Shown here piece by piece: positions 29,414 to 41,690 of a stretch of DNA of 64,000 bases. A program made the position numbers and the translations under genes. The notes beneath the pieces were generated by a model. The model worked only from the letters and a program-made list of their open reading frames with translations, ran no database searches and was not told where the DNA came from. Every line of letters begins with the position of its first letter. Position 1 is the stretch's first letter. Origin of the DNA: Hirudo medicinalis (lineage: Eukaryota > Annelida > Clitellata > Hirudinida > Hirudinidae); the NCBI GenBank assembly GCA_011800805.1, contig MPNW01000218.1, positions 178,277 to 242,276 on the forward strand. Reading direction: 5' to 3'.

Positions 29414-31220
29414 ATGGACATTTCCCGAGAGTATTTTTGCACTATTTGTGGAGGATTTACGAAGGAACCGGGAAACATCCCAACATGTTTCGATTGCTTT
29501 TGCCAACCATGCATCGAAGAATTTGTAGAAGTTACAAGAAAGCACTTGGAGAATAAAAACCGCAGCTCGATAATAGCCAAACAGTCTCAATTATTCCGTG
29601 CCCGAACTGCGATGAAACATTCCGAGGGAACGTCATAAAAGGTTATTAGATACGAAATGTGAAATGTCATAAAGTATCATAAAGGTTCCATTATAATTGC
29701 TGATCCCAATGATTGCTTTGACACTTAGCAACTGGCTGAAGTAATGCAGTGCTTTTCTAATGTAAGTAAAGAATCTAATGATTCAAATTTTAACATCAGG
29801 TGGAGCCAGGAGCAGAGATGATTTGTCAAGTTGTGTCAAACCCATTTCAAATGCAGTAGATGCTAAAGAAACCATAAAATTATTAAAGATATGTCAGGAC
29901 AGGTTTTCAGTCATAATAACTAAACTGAAAAAGTTGCACAAGATCAAAATGGAACATTTCAGTAGACTGCAAGCACAGATTGAATGTGTCAAAAAGTCAC
30001 TACTCGACAAAATAAATAAAGAAGCAAACTCTTTGCTTCATGACATGTTGAAGATGAAAAATGAGTTTGATTCAACAATCAATGCTGAGCTTGGCTACTA
30101 TACATTTCTAAATGAAAATGCTAATAATTTAGCTAGAGGTATCGAGAGTTTGCTGAAAGTCAAAGGAAACGCTGCCAGCTATAAAAAATGCCATCAAAGA
30201 TTTAAAAAGATAAACTTGTCCTCAAATGAATCACCAATTTCTGGGTCTCTCTTGACAAAATATAAGCTTAAAACCCGAGCTATTGAGACATTTACTATTC
30301 TAGAAACATCATCTGAAGATTTTCAATTGGGTGATGCATCATCAATCAAAGGCAATGAACCTGACATAGCTACACTCTTTGGACAAAAAAAGTGGTCATA
30401 CAGACTAAAAGATGCTTCTAAAGGATCTTCATTGCCACAAGGGTTGTGCTTCTGGCCAGACAATGAATGTTTTGTAGTGTCTGAGAAGCAAAATGGCACC
30501 CTTCTGGGTTTTTATGTGAAACAACGACCTGAAAAGCCATATACTTTTATAGCCAAGAATGATGACTTCTTGCCCACATCTCTGGTCAGAATGGATAAGG
30601 GGTGTGTCTTTGCATCAGAAAGTAATCCACGTCCCAATTTGGCAATGATTGATGAACACTGTCAAAAAATAGTAGTATTTGATGTAAAAGACAAGAGGTT
30701 CAGTTATCCAATATCTCGAACTTTTGATTTGTTGGGTGGACTTAGTTACTATGCTCAGAATGAAGGTGGCTTTCTTGTAACTGACCAATTCCATAAAAGC
30801 TTACAACTGGTTGATATGACTGGCTTGTCTTTATGGACTGTAGGCAGCAGAAATTCATCCATCTTTACAGAACCCTGCCGCATTTCTGTTGACTACTGCA
30901 GGAATCAGATACTAGTAGCTGATAAAAATGATCTACATTTTTTTGACTTCAATGGGCAATCCATCCAAAAAATTTCTTCACCTTCAAATCAGAGTCCTTG
31001 GGAGCTCCAGGATGTTTCCATGTTGAGTAGTGGCTCTGTTTTGGTGGCTGAAGGGAGAAAGGGTTGTGTCTTGAAGTTGGACCCCAGGGATGGAAGATTT
31101 ATAGAAGAAATTCTCAGTGGTGATGATATCATAGGAGTAAAAAGCATGGATGTTTCTTCAGATTCTCATCTGGCATTGGCGTGTGCAAATGGTCTCATAT
31201 CTGTACATAAGATCCTTTGA
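29414..31220 (+). CDS. TRIM-NHL-like protein: RING finger, coiled coil, six-bladed propeller; frame break in RING exon
   Basis: Exon 1 starts at ATG 29414 and encodes a RING: C9-x2-C12-x12-C25-x-D27-x2-C30-x2-C33. The last zinc pair, CPNC, is present at about 29606-29617, but in the frame one base behind. The shift lies somewhere between about 29550 and 29605, where an A-run (AATAAAAACC) is the likeliest site. An intron from about 29640 (AAAG|GTTATT) to about 29800 (ACATCAG|GTGGAG) joins in phase to the second exon ending at 31220. That exon has a coiled coil (KLKKLHKIKMEHFSRLQAQI...) and then repeated strands such as LPQGLCFWPDNECFVVSE, typical of a TRIM2/3-type propeller. No B-box cysteine cluster is present between RING and coiled coil. 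The family's usual role is E3 ubiquitin ligase or RNA-associated regulator. The frame break could be a pseudogene lesion, a sequencing error, or real frameshifting. Confidence 0.65.
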
Positions 31221-31576
31221 TTTATCAGCAAATATTATATTATATTGATTATATCAGCAGATATGAATTATTATCATGTTTGAAATCCAAGATCACATTA
31301 GTATATCTACTCTTGAAAGTATAAAATAGCCAGTTGTTTTCAGTGAATATTGACCAAAATATGTCAACTTGAGTAAAATGTTGAATTTAGAATGAACAGC
31401 CATTATTAAATTGTCATGATTTTCAAATGTTTTTGTTCATATTTTCATTTTCAAAACAGAGTTGTACCCTTAACAAAGTGAAACCACATTTTAAATGCCA
31501 CTGCTGTTGTACAATGATTTGCTTGACCTGACGTGGCTTGTGTCAATGTGCCTGCTATTTGACTATGTTTATCGGA

Positions 31577-31582
31577 AATAAA
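31577..31582 (+). promoter_or_regulatory. Polyadenylation signal AATAAA, RING/propeller gene
   Basis: AATAAA (in GGAAATAAAAGAG) about 360 bp after the stop codon, on the coding strand. Confidence 0.45.
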
Positions 31583-32351
31583 AGAGTGACGGGTAACTTT
31601 ATAAGATAGAGCTTAGAGGTAGAGTAGTCGTGAGAGAGCGGGTATCGAATGCTCAGCGCCCAGCCCTTGCGAAAGCTGCTGTGGGAAATTATACTAGGAA
31701 GATGTGGGCGGAAGAGACTTTACCAAATTAAGTCATCTAACCGCCCAACAATTATTGAGACTAAAAGATATGTACGTTATTTTGACTCGTGGTTAAGGAA
31801 GTAAATTCTGCGAACTGTAAAATTCCAAATGCTGAAGAAAACCACCAGCTGTTTTAGCAATTCAAGTTGTTTTACTGAACATATCAAAGCTGTAAGTGCA
31901 AATATAGTTACGAGTAGCTTCATCACTTAACTTATACTTGCATGTTTAGAATATTCGCCGAAAGGGAATATTTTTTATTTAGACCTTAACGCATTAAACA
32001 AGATTTATGATATCTACTAAGATTGATTGATAACTATTTAGATTGAGCAGACCACTTTGTTCCAAAATCATTATTTTTAAAAACCTTACTTATCTGCTCT
32101 AAATATACTATAATCTCTAATCCTGAAACTGATAAAATCATTGAAACTCAGCAAAAAATTTCACTTTGGATTATATAACATTTAATATTGTTTCAAGTGA
32201 AGCTGACTTTTCTTAACGTCAATTATTGAGAAATAATTCACTCAATTTGAAAAAACTTTTATTAAAGAAAGATTTCAATTTGTATTTAAATTTGATTGAC
32301 GTGGATGTTTCTGTATGTTTTTGTATAGTTAAAAGTAGACTTAATCAGACT
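31583..32351. other. Intergenic, nothing recognised
   Basis: AT-rich with no conserved frame. The 5' UTR and promoter of the LysM gene are expected at the right end. Confidence 0.5.
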
Positions 32352-35184
32352 ATGGCAGAGTTCGGGGCTCGGTATGTGCGAGGGACGGACAGTGTGGATG
32401 AAGAAAAGACAATTTTTAATGTAAAACGCGTTCCAAAATATGGTACTTCAGACTTGAATTCGAAAACTCTTCCGACGGAAACTTTTGAATGTTTTGTCCG
32501 ACACTTGATCAAAGACAACGACACACTGAATTCAATAGCTCTGAAATATGGCCTTAAGGTACTAGCTTGTTATTTTCTGTTGATTTGTTTTTATTTACTA
32601 GTTAAATGATTATAATGTGCTTTGTATTTTTCATAGACGAGATAATAAATTATAGGAAACATGTGATTAATGAGTTGGAAACCTCTACTATTTTAGACCT
32701 CGATGTTAAAGCAAGTCAACAAACTCTGGGATGACAGCATATTTGTATATGAATCGCTTCTTGTGCCAATCCATAGCCCAGAAAATCTGCCTCCTGACTT
32801 TGAGGGTGACATTTTAAGTAGAGCAGAAGCTCTGAAGTGTAAGATAAAAAAAGTCAATGTACATGGCTCAAGACCATCAGAACAAAAGCACCAGATTACG
32901 TCGGCCCTGCTTGTCAGAAATGACTCCTCAAACAATGAAGAGCAGGTAGCAGATGACAAGAAACAAGTAACAACAGATGACTACTTCTCCAAGTTTGATT
33001 CTTCCATCTCCAAGATAAAGTCCAATCTGGAAAGGCTTGAAAATGAGTCAAGGTTGGGAGTTCAAAGTTGTGCTTCAAGTTTTGTTGGATTTTTCTCTTG
33101 CAAAGCTTGTCATTTAACTTTAAAAATTAAACTAAGTATTTAATTAATACTTATTTATTATTACTTTATTATTACTTATTAATTATTACTTATTTATTAA
33201 TTAATTTTATTAGGTAATGTAAGTAACAAGTATAATTAATTAGAAGATGGTAATTAGACTGTGGCATTGATCAAAACTGAAATCATGACTGGATTCATCT
33301 TTAAAAGGCACCACATTACAGACTGTCCCCATATTCTGTTTTAAAATAATGCTTGATCAATAAGGATATCTATATCTGATTCTGAATCCCATTTGCTGAG
33401 AATACTTTTTATTTAGAAACTAACAAAGGACTCTCTACATTGTATTCTTAGAGTCTTTGTTTTGAATTTTGCTGGTGTGTGGAATGATATGAAACGCTGA
33501 TTGTAATGGGGGACGGTTTTCAAAGACTGACGTGAAATCATTGTTTTATCGTTGTCATATTCGAGCAGTTCTCAGGTTGTTTCAACCGAGCATGTTTCTT
33601 TTCAGATTAGGGAGACGACACACCTCCTCCAAGTACGCCGGATCTTTTAACTAAATGAAAACCGCATGAAACCTACCCAACCTGATTTAGTTAATTTCTA
33701 TTTTTTGTTGGGTTTTCTAGAACCTGGTGACTTTCCTTATCAATTCGAAAAAAAAACATAAAATACTGCTTGCTCAAAGTTAGCATGATCGAAGGCATAC
33801 AATGTTTAATTGTTTGGCATAATTTCTTTCAGCCGCCTTTCTTGAGTTACTTTGTCGCGAAAGAGCCATTAAATGCATGGTCGCTTACTAACAAAAAATT
33901 ATTTTTACGAAAAGTTGGATGATCTGTTTTGGACGATGTTGTTTTTTTGAAATGCTGCATGAACACTTTTTATATCAAAATGTTTTCTTAATGCGTTTGA
34001 TCCTGACTTGGATTAAACCATTGACCTGACCAGCTTCTCGATAATGCTTTATTTGCATATGATATTTTGCATGCAAAAAACTGTTTAGAATATATTTTTG
34101 AAGTGCTTACCTGTTGACATAAATATGAATGAATTTGAAATACTTTCATGAACAATTTTGTCTTTAAAAGTGATGCAATGATGATGTTGTTAGCCAATCT
34201 TTCATAGCCATTTCTTTCTAGGCAATAGGCCATATTAATTTGTCGAGCTTTGCTGGAAAATCTAAATTCCATCCACAGCTGTTTCTACTGGATCATTAAT
34301 ACAATTTGTGTCGATCACGTTATGCAAAATCTCTCACTATTTTTGACCACCGAATCTATTTGTCATAAATTTTATGGAATCCATCAGACCTTTTCCACCA
34401 TCACCGATATCAACTGTGATGAGAAAAATTTCATGTGACGGGACTGTTTTGGCAAACTAGAAACTACACTGTCGTCACGATATACATATTTGCTCTATAC
34501 ACAAATTGGCTACATTTTTGCTTTTGTTACTAATAACTCCTACTGCCACAACAAAGATGTAGTTAACTCTCTGTGACTTAAAATGACTCAAGCTCTCTTA
34601 CAATGTGGTTATTGTTTTCAAGAGCCTTGTCGGTTTTGCTTCAAATCTGTCTTCAATTTTTGTAATACAGATTTTGCCAAAATGATATGACTTCAGTCTT
34701 TGTTTGGGGATTTTTCTAATTAATTCAGGTTCTAGAAGATCAGTAGAAAGAAAAATAGATTGCTCGAATTCAGACTTTTTTTTAATAAAACAAATGAATA
34801 TCAATACATCTAAGGTCAAAGATATTAAACATATTTTCCACCTGCAGTACCCACCCTATGAAAATTGTTCAATTGTTTTTCTATTCACAATATCCAAACT
34901 TATTCCATGAGTGCAAACAATTTCATGAGGTACAAATTCGAACACAGTGCAGCTATCCTCTTGTCTCTTGATTTCGATCACTCACATTTGATTGCTCGAT
35001 GTTTTATAGGACAGATGAAACCGAGCGAGGATCCAAGAAGCCGGCCTTGAAATCGCACAAGAAACCGGCAAAGAATAGTCTCTGCGAGCCTACAATGAAG
35101 TTCTACAGGAATCCAGATGGATCAAGTGAGGCTAGGATTCTAGAGAGATTTGAAAAACTGGAAAATGAGATTTTCCAGTTGTGA
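32352..35184 (+). CDS. LYSMD1: LysM and putative peptidoglycan-binding domain-containing protein (LYSMD1/2-like, 3 exons)
   Basis: Exons 32352-32558, 32697-33052 and 35010-35184 join in phase and give 245 residues. I chose ATG 32352 (MAEFGARYV) because the upstream frame is AT-rich and unlike the family. One LysM domain covers residues about 48-94: FVRHLIKDNDTLNSIALKYGLK, then TSMLKQVNKLWDDSIFVYESLLVPI, split by intron 1 exactly where animal LYSMD genes carry VTMEQIKRAN. Downstream, DDYFSKFDSSISKIKSNL and the extreme C-terminus EKLENEIFQL match the ends of LYSMD1/2 (SDFLKKLDSQIS; DEIFKL). It has no signal peptide or membrane segment, so it is of the soluble LYSMD1/2 class rather than LYSMD3/4. 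The molecular function of this class is unknown. Intron 2 is nearly 2 kb with no exon inside. Confidence 0.85.
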
Positions 35185-36250
35185 TTCCCTGCAGCGGCCA
35201 CCTCGTTCAATCATATTGCAGGATCACGTAGACCCGGGAGAAGGTGCCTATGCTATGCTTACCTCACGAATGTCTTGAAATTGTTCAGAATTGGCCACTG
35301 CATATTTTCCTTTATCATGGGTGCCACCTACTTCCTAGAGTTATCTAATCTCAAAAACATTTAAGGATGTCATTTAGGGATGTTCATTCAGTTACAAATT
35401 TGGTTGCGGTGTTATATTCTGGGTTAAAATCAATGTAAATAGGATTGAAGATTATTTTTTTATTGGATGCCTGAGCAGATCATTTTGAATCACAGCATAA
35501 GTTATGTTTTTCTTTCTTAACACATCTAATATCATTAGGTATTCTGCCAAATGTACTTTACAATTTTTTGGTATTTTTGCTTGGTTAATTATTGTGTCAA
35601 CTTTAGTAACGTGGTCTCACAAAATCTGGTCGATATCTTTATATTGACATGATATTATTTAGAACTTCGCTGCAACACATTTCAGCATGTTTTCATTACG
35701 TGGCCCATAACTTTCGTGACGGACATAACTTTACTCGTTGGATTGTAAAATTTTTATCTATTGAATCATTGTTGAGATGTTGAAATCCAGTGAAGAATTT
35801 TCTTAAAATTCATGACTTTTGTCAGCTTTCGTTTATTTTTTATTGAATTATTTCCAGTTGTAATAATTGCCGCGACATTCTGTTAAACTTAGAGGTCTCG
35901 TAATAAGTAATTTAAGAGTTCATTCAAATCAAAATCAAGACTCCTAGGAAACTGTGTTGCAGAAATCTGTATAATTAGAGTATCGACTTCCAGATTTGAC
36001 TGTGAAATCGCTCACACTCTCGCTTGGAATGATTTGCATAGAATGACTTCTGACTCAAATAGGCTAGCTTACAAACACCTCTAGAACTCAAGCCTATTGC
36101 GGTTACCTAGCTGACGATTAATTTGCGCGATCGGGAAATTGCCGTTAGAACAGGTGGCTACCTAAAGTTACGACGAATATTTTTCTAAAATAAACAAAAA
36201 GTATTTTCTAAATACGTGCCCGTGAGCGCAAAAAACGTTCGCTGCTTAAC
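35185..36250. other. Intergenic between LYSMD gene and Kir-like gene
   Basis: No conserved frame. It holds the LYSMD 3' UTR and the 5' flank of the channel gene. The start context AAC-ATG-GCG at 36251 is a good Kozak match. Confidence 0.5.
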
Positions 36251-37729
36251 ATGGCGGCCCACCGACTGATAACCAAAGAAGGCGAATATGGAGTAAAACG
36301 ATCGAAAGCTGAGCCGTTATTTTCGTTGGATATTTACCAAAAACTAATTTCTTGCAACTGGATTTGTTTCTTTTCGCTTTTTGCATCGTTTTACGTATCT
36401 TCTTGGATGGTATTTGCTCTCATGTGGTACCTCATCTCATACAAGCATGGAGACTTAGAAATTGGTGAGCAATCAACTAGAGGTTTGGAGACGACCAGAC
36501 CCTGCGTAAAAGGGCTTAGAAATTTTCCTGATGCCATTTTCTATTCTATCGACCTACAATCGACAATGGGTTATGGGCGATCAGAAATACAAGACGAATG
36601 CCCGGTAGCTGTAACATTGTTTTTCATTCAGTGTCTTGTCGGCATATTTGTTCAAGCAACTGCTGTTTCCCTTCTCTACACAAAATTTTCATCAAAAAGC
36701 AAGCTAGATGCTCGTCAACACATACAGTTTCCGGCTAGGCTGAAGTTGATAAAGATAGATAAAGATGCTTCTGAAGATGCGCCTTGCCAACGCAACGATC
36801 TTTCCAAGAGCTACGACAACCTCAACGACATATCCCAGTCAAATGTTAAAAAGTACGTCAGAAATCCACATGCAATCATTTTTGGTCAAGCGAAGACTGG
36901 CAAATTAAGAACTAAAAACAAGCTCTCGGTGAGCGGCTCTGCAGATTATCTGCTGCAGTTTGAATTTAAGAACCTCAAGGAGCTCATGTCAGTGAACCTT
37001 CACGGGTTTCTCATAACCAAAAAAATTAGTTGCAATCCGGGCGAAACCAAGATGGAAATTTGTTCTACGAAATCGATCATTTTCTTCGACGATACTGTTG
37101 ACAGCGCAGATAAATTTAAATTCCACGCAGACGGCTACAAGTACGTGCACAACGTGGATCGCCACAGTCCCCTCAGACCATACCTCGTCTCCATGATGAA
37201 AAGCAAACCGAAAAAAACCCGCTCCCACGTGGAGCCTGCAAAACTAAAACTTGCTCGCAGCATTGAGAGCCTGCGTGATGAAATATCGAACATTAAAATG
37301 TCAGACTTCAAACTAACATTTCCTGTCAAGAGCCTTTTGGACGATTTCAGATCTAATCATAGCTGCGATGATGCCAGCTTAGAAAGTGACACGTCGTCAA
37401 TCGGTGCTGGCAAATTGAAGCATAAAAGACTAATAAGAAAGAGAACTCAATTTAGAAGACGATTCCCTGAATTAGACAACGAAAAGGCTAACTTTAAATT
37501 CCAGCCTAAAAGTCTGCAAAGTACACAAAATGCTCTCAGGATTTCCGGCTTGGCAGATTCGTCGGTATCTTCGATCAACGAACGACCAAACGATGAAGTT
37601 GTCATAAAAATGGAGGACCCCATTCAAGTAGAAATGGCATTTTTCGTGGAAGGCATGGAAACAGGCACAGGTTTGTTAATAGAAGCCAAGATTTCATACG
37701 AACTGGAAGACATCATTCCGGATTTCTGA
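36251..37729 (+). CDS. Divergent inward-rectifier potassium channel-like protein, intronless (492 aa)
   Basis: The fold of a Kir subunit is recognisable. TM1 is about 36-64, followed by a pore loop with PCVKGLRNFPDAIFYSIDLQ, filter TMGYG at 105-109, and the flanking Cys85 and Cys117 that form the conserved Kir disulfide. TM2 is about 120-146. A cytoplasmic immunoglobulin-like domain has NPHAIIFGQAKTGKLRTKNK (206-224), LMSVNLHGFLI, the motif HNVDRHSPLRP (300-310), and the terminal strands MAFFVEGMETGTGLLIEAKISYE (462-484). It departs from ordinary Kir in four ways: TMGYG instead of TIGYG, Gln135 at the TM2 site that is Asp/Asn/Glu in rectifying channels, no RPKKR-like basic PIP2 motif after TM2 (KSKLDAR instead), and extra segments at about 155-205 and 311-455 rich in Ser and Lys. 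It is a single open frame with no introns, in contrast to its neighbours, which suggests a retrocopy or lineage-specific copy. Conduction and gating are not inferable. Confidence 0.85.
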   Translation: MAAHRLITKEGEYGVKRSKAEPLFSLDIYQKLISCNWICFFSLFASFYVSSWMVFALMWYLISYKHGDLEIGEQSTRGLETTRPCVKGLRNFPDAIFYSIDLQSTMGYGRSEIQDECPVAVTLFFIQCLVGIFVQATAVSLLYTKFSSKSKLDARQHIQFPARLKLIKIDKDASEDAPCQRNDLSKSYDNLNDISQSNVKKYVRNPHAIIFGQAKTGKLRTKNKLSVSGSADYLLQFEFKNLKELMSVNLHGFLITKKISCNPGETKMEICSTKSIIFFDDTVDSADKFKFHADGYKYVHNVDRHSPLRPYLVSMMKSKPKKTRSHVEPAKLKLARSIESLRDEISNIKMSDFKLTFPVKSLLDDFRSNHSCDDASLESDTSSIGAGKLKHKRLIRKRTQFRRRFPELDNEKANFKFQPKSLQSTQNALRISGLADSSVSSINERPNDEVVIKMEDPIQVEMAFFVEGMETGTGLLIEAKISYELEDIIPDF

Positions 37730-37923
37730 ATCTTATTTGTGTTTTCACATCGTCTACTTTAACCAATTATCGTCTATAGTAATAGAGATGTAGAGTTTTT
37801 AAGTCATGTTTATTTTGAGACACAATCTGAGTGTGTCCTTGAGGGTGTTAGGAGGTCAAAAATCATCCGGTTTGGCTTGCATTTTGTAACCCAAACTCGA
37901 TAGCGCACCAAAACGATCTCGCG

Positions 37924-37929
37924 AATAAA
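37924..37929 (+). promoter_or_regulatory. Polyadenylation signal AATAAA, Kir-like gene
   Basis: AATAAA about 195 bp after the stop codon on the coding strand. Confidence 0.45.
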
Positions 37930-38945
37930 TTAGCTCTTTTTACGTTGATTAAAAATATATTTGAAAAAGTATTTTCGGACAGCTTAAGATGTACAAGCCA
38001 GATGCTTGCTAATAAGCACAATTTACCATCGAGTTCCAACGCTAACGACGCAATAACGAACCCTCACTCCTCCCGCAACACCAGACAGTGGCCCTTGAAA
38101 CACTATGAGGAGGCCTTGATTGAACAAACAAGGGCTTGATTATCCTATTTATTTGATTAACGAGTCGGTGAAACTTGAGTGACGTACAACCAGTCGATAC
38201 AGGTCGATACCTGATACATGGTAAAGCCACTGAAATATGGACTGCATCTGCATCTGTGATGACTTGATAATATTAATTCAATGGACGCACGACATAAAAA
38301 GATGATGATTAGCACTTTTGTCGTCAGAAATAAATCCAAACGATGATCTAAGACTTTAAAACTTAGAAAAATATCTCCTTAACTAACATCCACAAGGCAA
38401 ACATTCACAAGGCAAGTGAACTGGAAATTGTAGACACGACGACACGGACCATCGCTTAATGGTGAACGGAGATAAAGACTCCAAAGAATCACAGAAAACC
38501 ATCACTTCCAAGCTGCAGAAATCAGCCTCTTCGGATGCTAAACGAGGTTGTGACTGCTGTTATTCAATGCTGCTAAAACTGATATGGCGCGATTCGATGA
38601 CACGAGTCTAACGACTAGCGTTCCGTATTGCTTGAAAACAAAACGCACCCCGACCAAGCGGAGGTGCTACGATGAAGTAGGATTTTAGAGGTGTTCGGTT
38701 GGCGCGCATTTGTCTCGAAGAGGCGCTAAAACAGTTTTCCCCTTGATAGGGTTATGGCTGATCGTGAGTGCATGAAATAACGTAATTTAACAAAAATGAA
38801 TAAAGTACGAGGATTTGGAAAATGCGAAACTCGAATAGAGAAATGAAGATGAGATAGGCGCAGGTACATTTACATGGGCATGTATTGATTTTGAAATTAA
38901 CATTACTAGGAATCAGCAGGTAATTTAAAGGCCAAACATCTTCGT
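37930..38945. other. Intergenic, convergent 3' flanks of Kir-like gene and TTLL5
   Basis: No conserved frame on either strand. The 3' UTR of TTLL5 must lie here on the minus strand. Confidence 0.5.
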
Positions 38946-41654
38946 TTAGTGGTCTGCATCGATTTTGTCAACTTTCCTGCAAAAGGAAGCATATGAATTA
39001 ATAAGTAGTTATTTTACGTAATTATGAATCATGCTATAACATAATCATAATTAATATTGTAATTATTTGCATGTGGCTCAGAAAGTAAATTCATTGGAAA
39101 TGAAAAATGTCAAACAAAATTGGATAACAAGAGCATAGATACAGCCTAGCAAGTACAATCTACAATCTTACCAGGTTGATCTCCTCATCCGAGACCCCTT
39201 TGGGCTGGGCGTGGCATGTTTCGGCATCCTCTTGATTGAAATTGCATCCCACTGGGGCGATAGGTTGAACGACAGGTTTTTGAGCGAGCCCAACATCTCA
39301 CTCTCATCGGCCGTGCCCCTCGCCATCTCACATTCTTCATCTTGTGATTGGTCGGATTCTGCGCAATCCCTCGACGTCTTGGAGCGCTTTTCGTTCTTTG
39401 GAGTTTTATTTTTCAACTCAGTGTGTTTGCTTTCTTTCCACTCCTCCGAGGGGGCATTTTGATTGGTTGACATGTATCTCAAATGAGCATCTTTCTCTGG
39501 ATTGCAATTGGCTTTGTGATCACCCATTTCATCGACACGGAAAACCCCCGAAGATGAAAAGACGAGGTTCTTGTTCCTGCCGCTTTTGTGCCTTCCACTA
39601 GGTGTGAGATAGTTGTCGAACTCCGAGAGAGATGGATCACCAATTTCCTCTTTGGATCTTGACTTTGTCGACGAGGTGTTTTCCACTGACTTCTCTGAAA
39701 TTGCTCTTGGTTTTGCTTCACTTTGGTTCTCTGGTGACAGCCTTGAAGAGTTTGAGCCTTTCTTTGAGACTGCAGAATAAATGATAATTGTATGATTAAT
39801 GCTCAATAATGAAACCAAATTCAAAATCATAATTTACGAATATATCAAAATTGTTGCTTCGAGATAAAGTATCAAGTGCCTTTTTTGGTGTTGCTTGCAT
39901 AAAAGTTCCTAGCGGGCTTAGCGTGAATGGTTTCCACGAGGCTCTCTGATGGACCGACCCCTTTGTAACCGACATCCAATGGGTGGGAGCCGGGGTCAGG
40001 ATGGGCAGAGTTGACCCTGATCCTCAGCCTATCGAAGGTCTTGACGAGGTTCGGATCAACTGTCATGGTTCAAAGACTCATAACATCTTCGCTAGAAATG
40101 TTGCCATCGTGAAGCACCATCACTACCAGATGATCATCATTATCATATGGTCAGCAATGCCAATTCCACTCACCTCCAAACATCATCATTAACATTGTCT
40201 TCTTCATGCCTACCTCGCTTAGAGAGTCTATCGAACAAGGACGAGAATGGTCTCAATGTTAACGGGTTAACACCTCCATAAATACTGAAGGCACTCAAGA
40301 ACGACGATGATGAAGTTGGGGTGAGTGTTCGGGTCGGCAAGGCCGACGATGCCCCCCTACGGCTTTGCAAGCTCCCAGAGGGCCGTCCGAATTGAGCCCA
40401 TTTCGGTCGCCGGGCAAGAATGACTGTTGTGCAGGTTCGATGATGTCAATGACATTAGAACCCTCAGTCATTAACTGAATAAGGTCTATCATTTGAACCG
40501 GTGAAATGGCCCAAAATTGGTTGTTATGGTGATAGTATTGAGATGATGATGATAACGGTAATAATAATAATAATAATAACAATAATAATAATGTAAACAT
40601 TTGTTTGCTTTGATTATATTTTTCATTCAAACTTGTTTACTATTTTGGACAAATAAGCAACATAGAAGGTGTTTAAAAATGAAATTGTGGCCCTCTAAGG
40701 ATGAGACAAACAATGGCGATTACAATAGTAGCAATGGCAGTTCAAAGTTCAAAAGACTGCTTATTTGGAAACAACTTCAACGACCTTCAGAGAACTCGAG
40801 CAGATGGCCACCTTTCTTCTCGGGCAGCGAATCCTTGGAGGAGGAGTCGCAACTAGTAGATGTCTTCTGATTGGTCGAAGCAAGAAGGCTGCGATTTAGC
40901 TCTTGTTCTGTGTACAGGTTAAAGATTATCTCCAAGTCTGATTTGCTGTGGGAAATACAATTCAGCCAATTACATTTGAGATTCAAAAGATAGTTATGTC
41001 GAAGGCAATAGCTTTTAGATGTTTGTTTTAGACGTGCTGACATCAAAATGGTCTGATCATTACCTGGCTTTCTCTATGAATGTGTCCAGCACCTGGTTGT
41101 CAAGGTTACCAGCCAATTCCTTGACCTTCTTTGAGTCCTGTGCCAGCTGCTGCTTTTCAAGATTCAGCGATTCCTTAAATGGGATCGATAAACAGGATTA
41201 ACGACGATCACATTAAATCATTGAAAACATTAAAGGCATTAACAATTATAAAAAAAATAGAACAGTTCAAAGCATCAACAGGAAGCACAAACTTCATGAA
41301 ACAGTGCAAGAAACTTCTGGAGCTGCAAATCCACGGTCGACCTTCTCTCCTTGGCGGTCAGCCATGCCTGTGGCTCGGAGAATGCAAACCCCCTGCAAAG
41401 TCTGCTTCCCGCCTTCCTCAGGAAGTGTAGGATGGCATCCTGTGTCGAGATGTCAAGATGTCGAGATAAACAAGAGCTGCAATTGGACGAGACTAGCAAC
41501 TCACCGTGTTGTCCGAAACTTGACCGGACGAGCGACCCGTCAGGTGTCTAAGGTAGGCGGAGAATACTCGCCTGGCCTGAAGGTAACTGGAGGAAAGAGG
41601 TAATTATTATTTTTAACGTCAGAAAACATTTTTAAGCTGTCGTCAAATGACACA

Positions 41655-41690
<36 letters not shown>

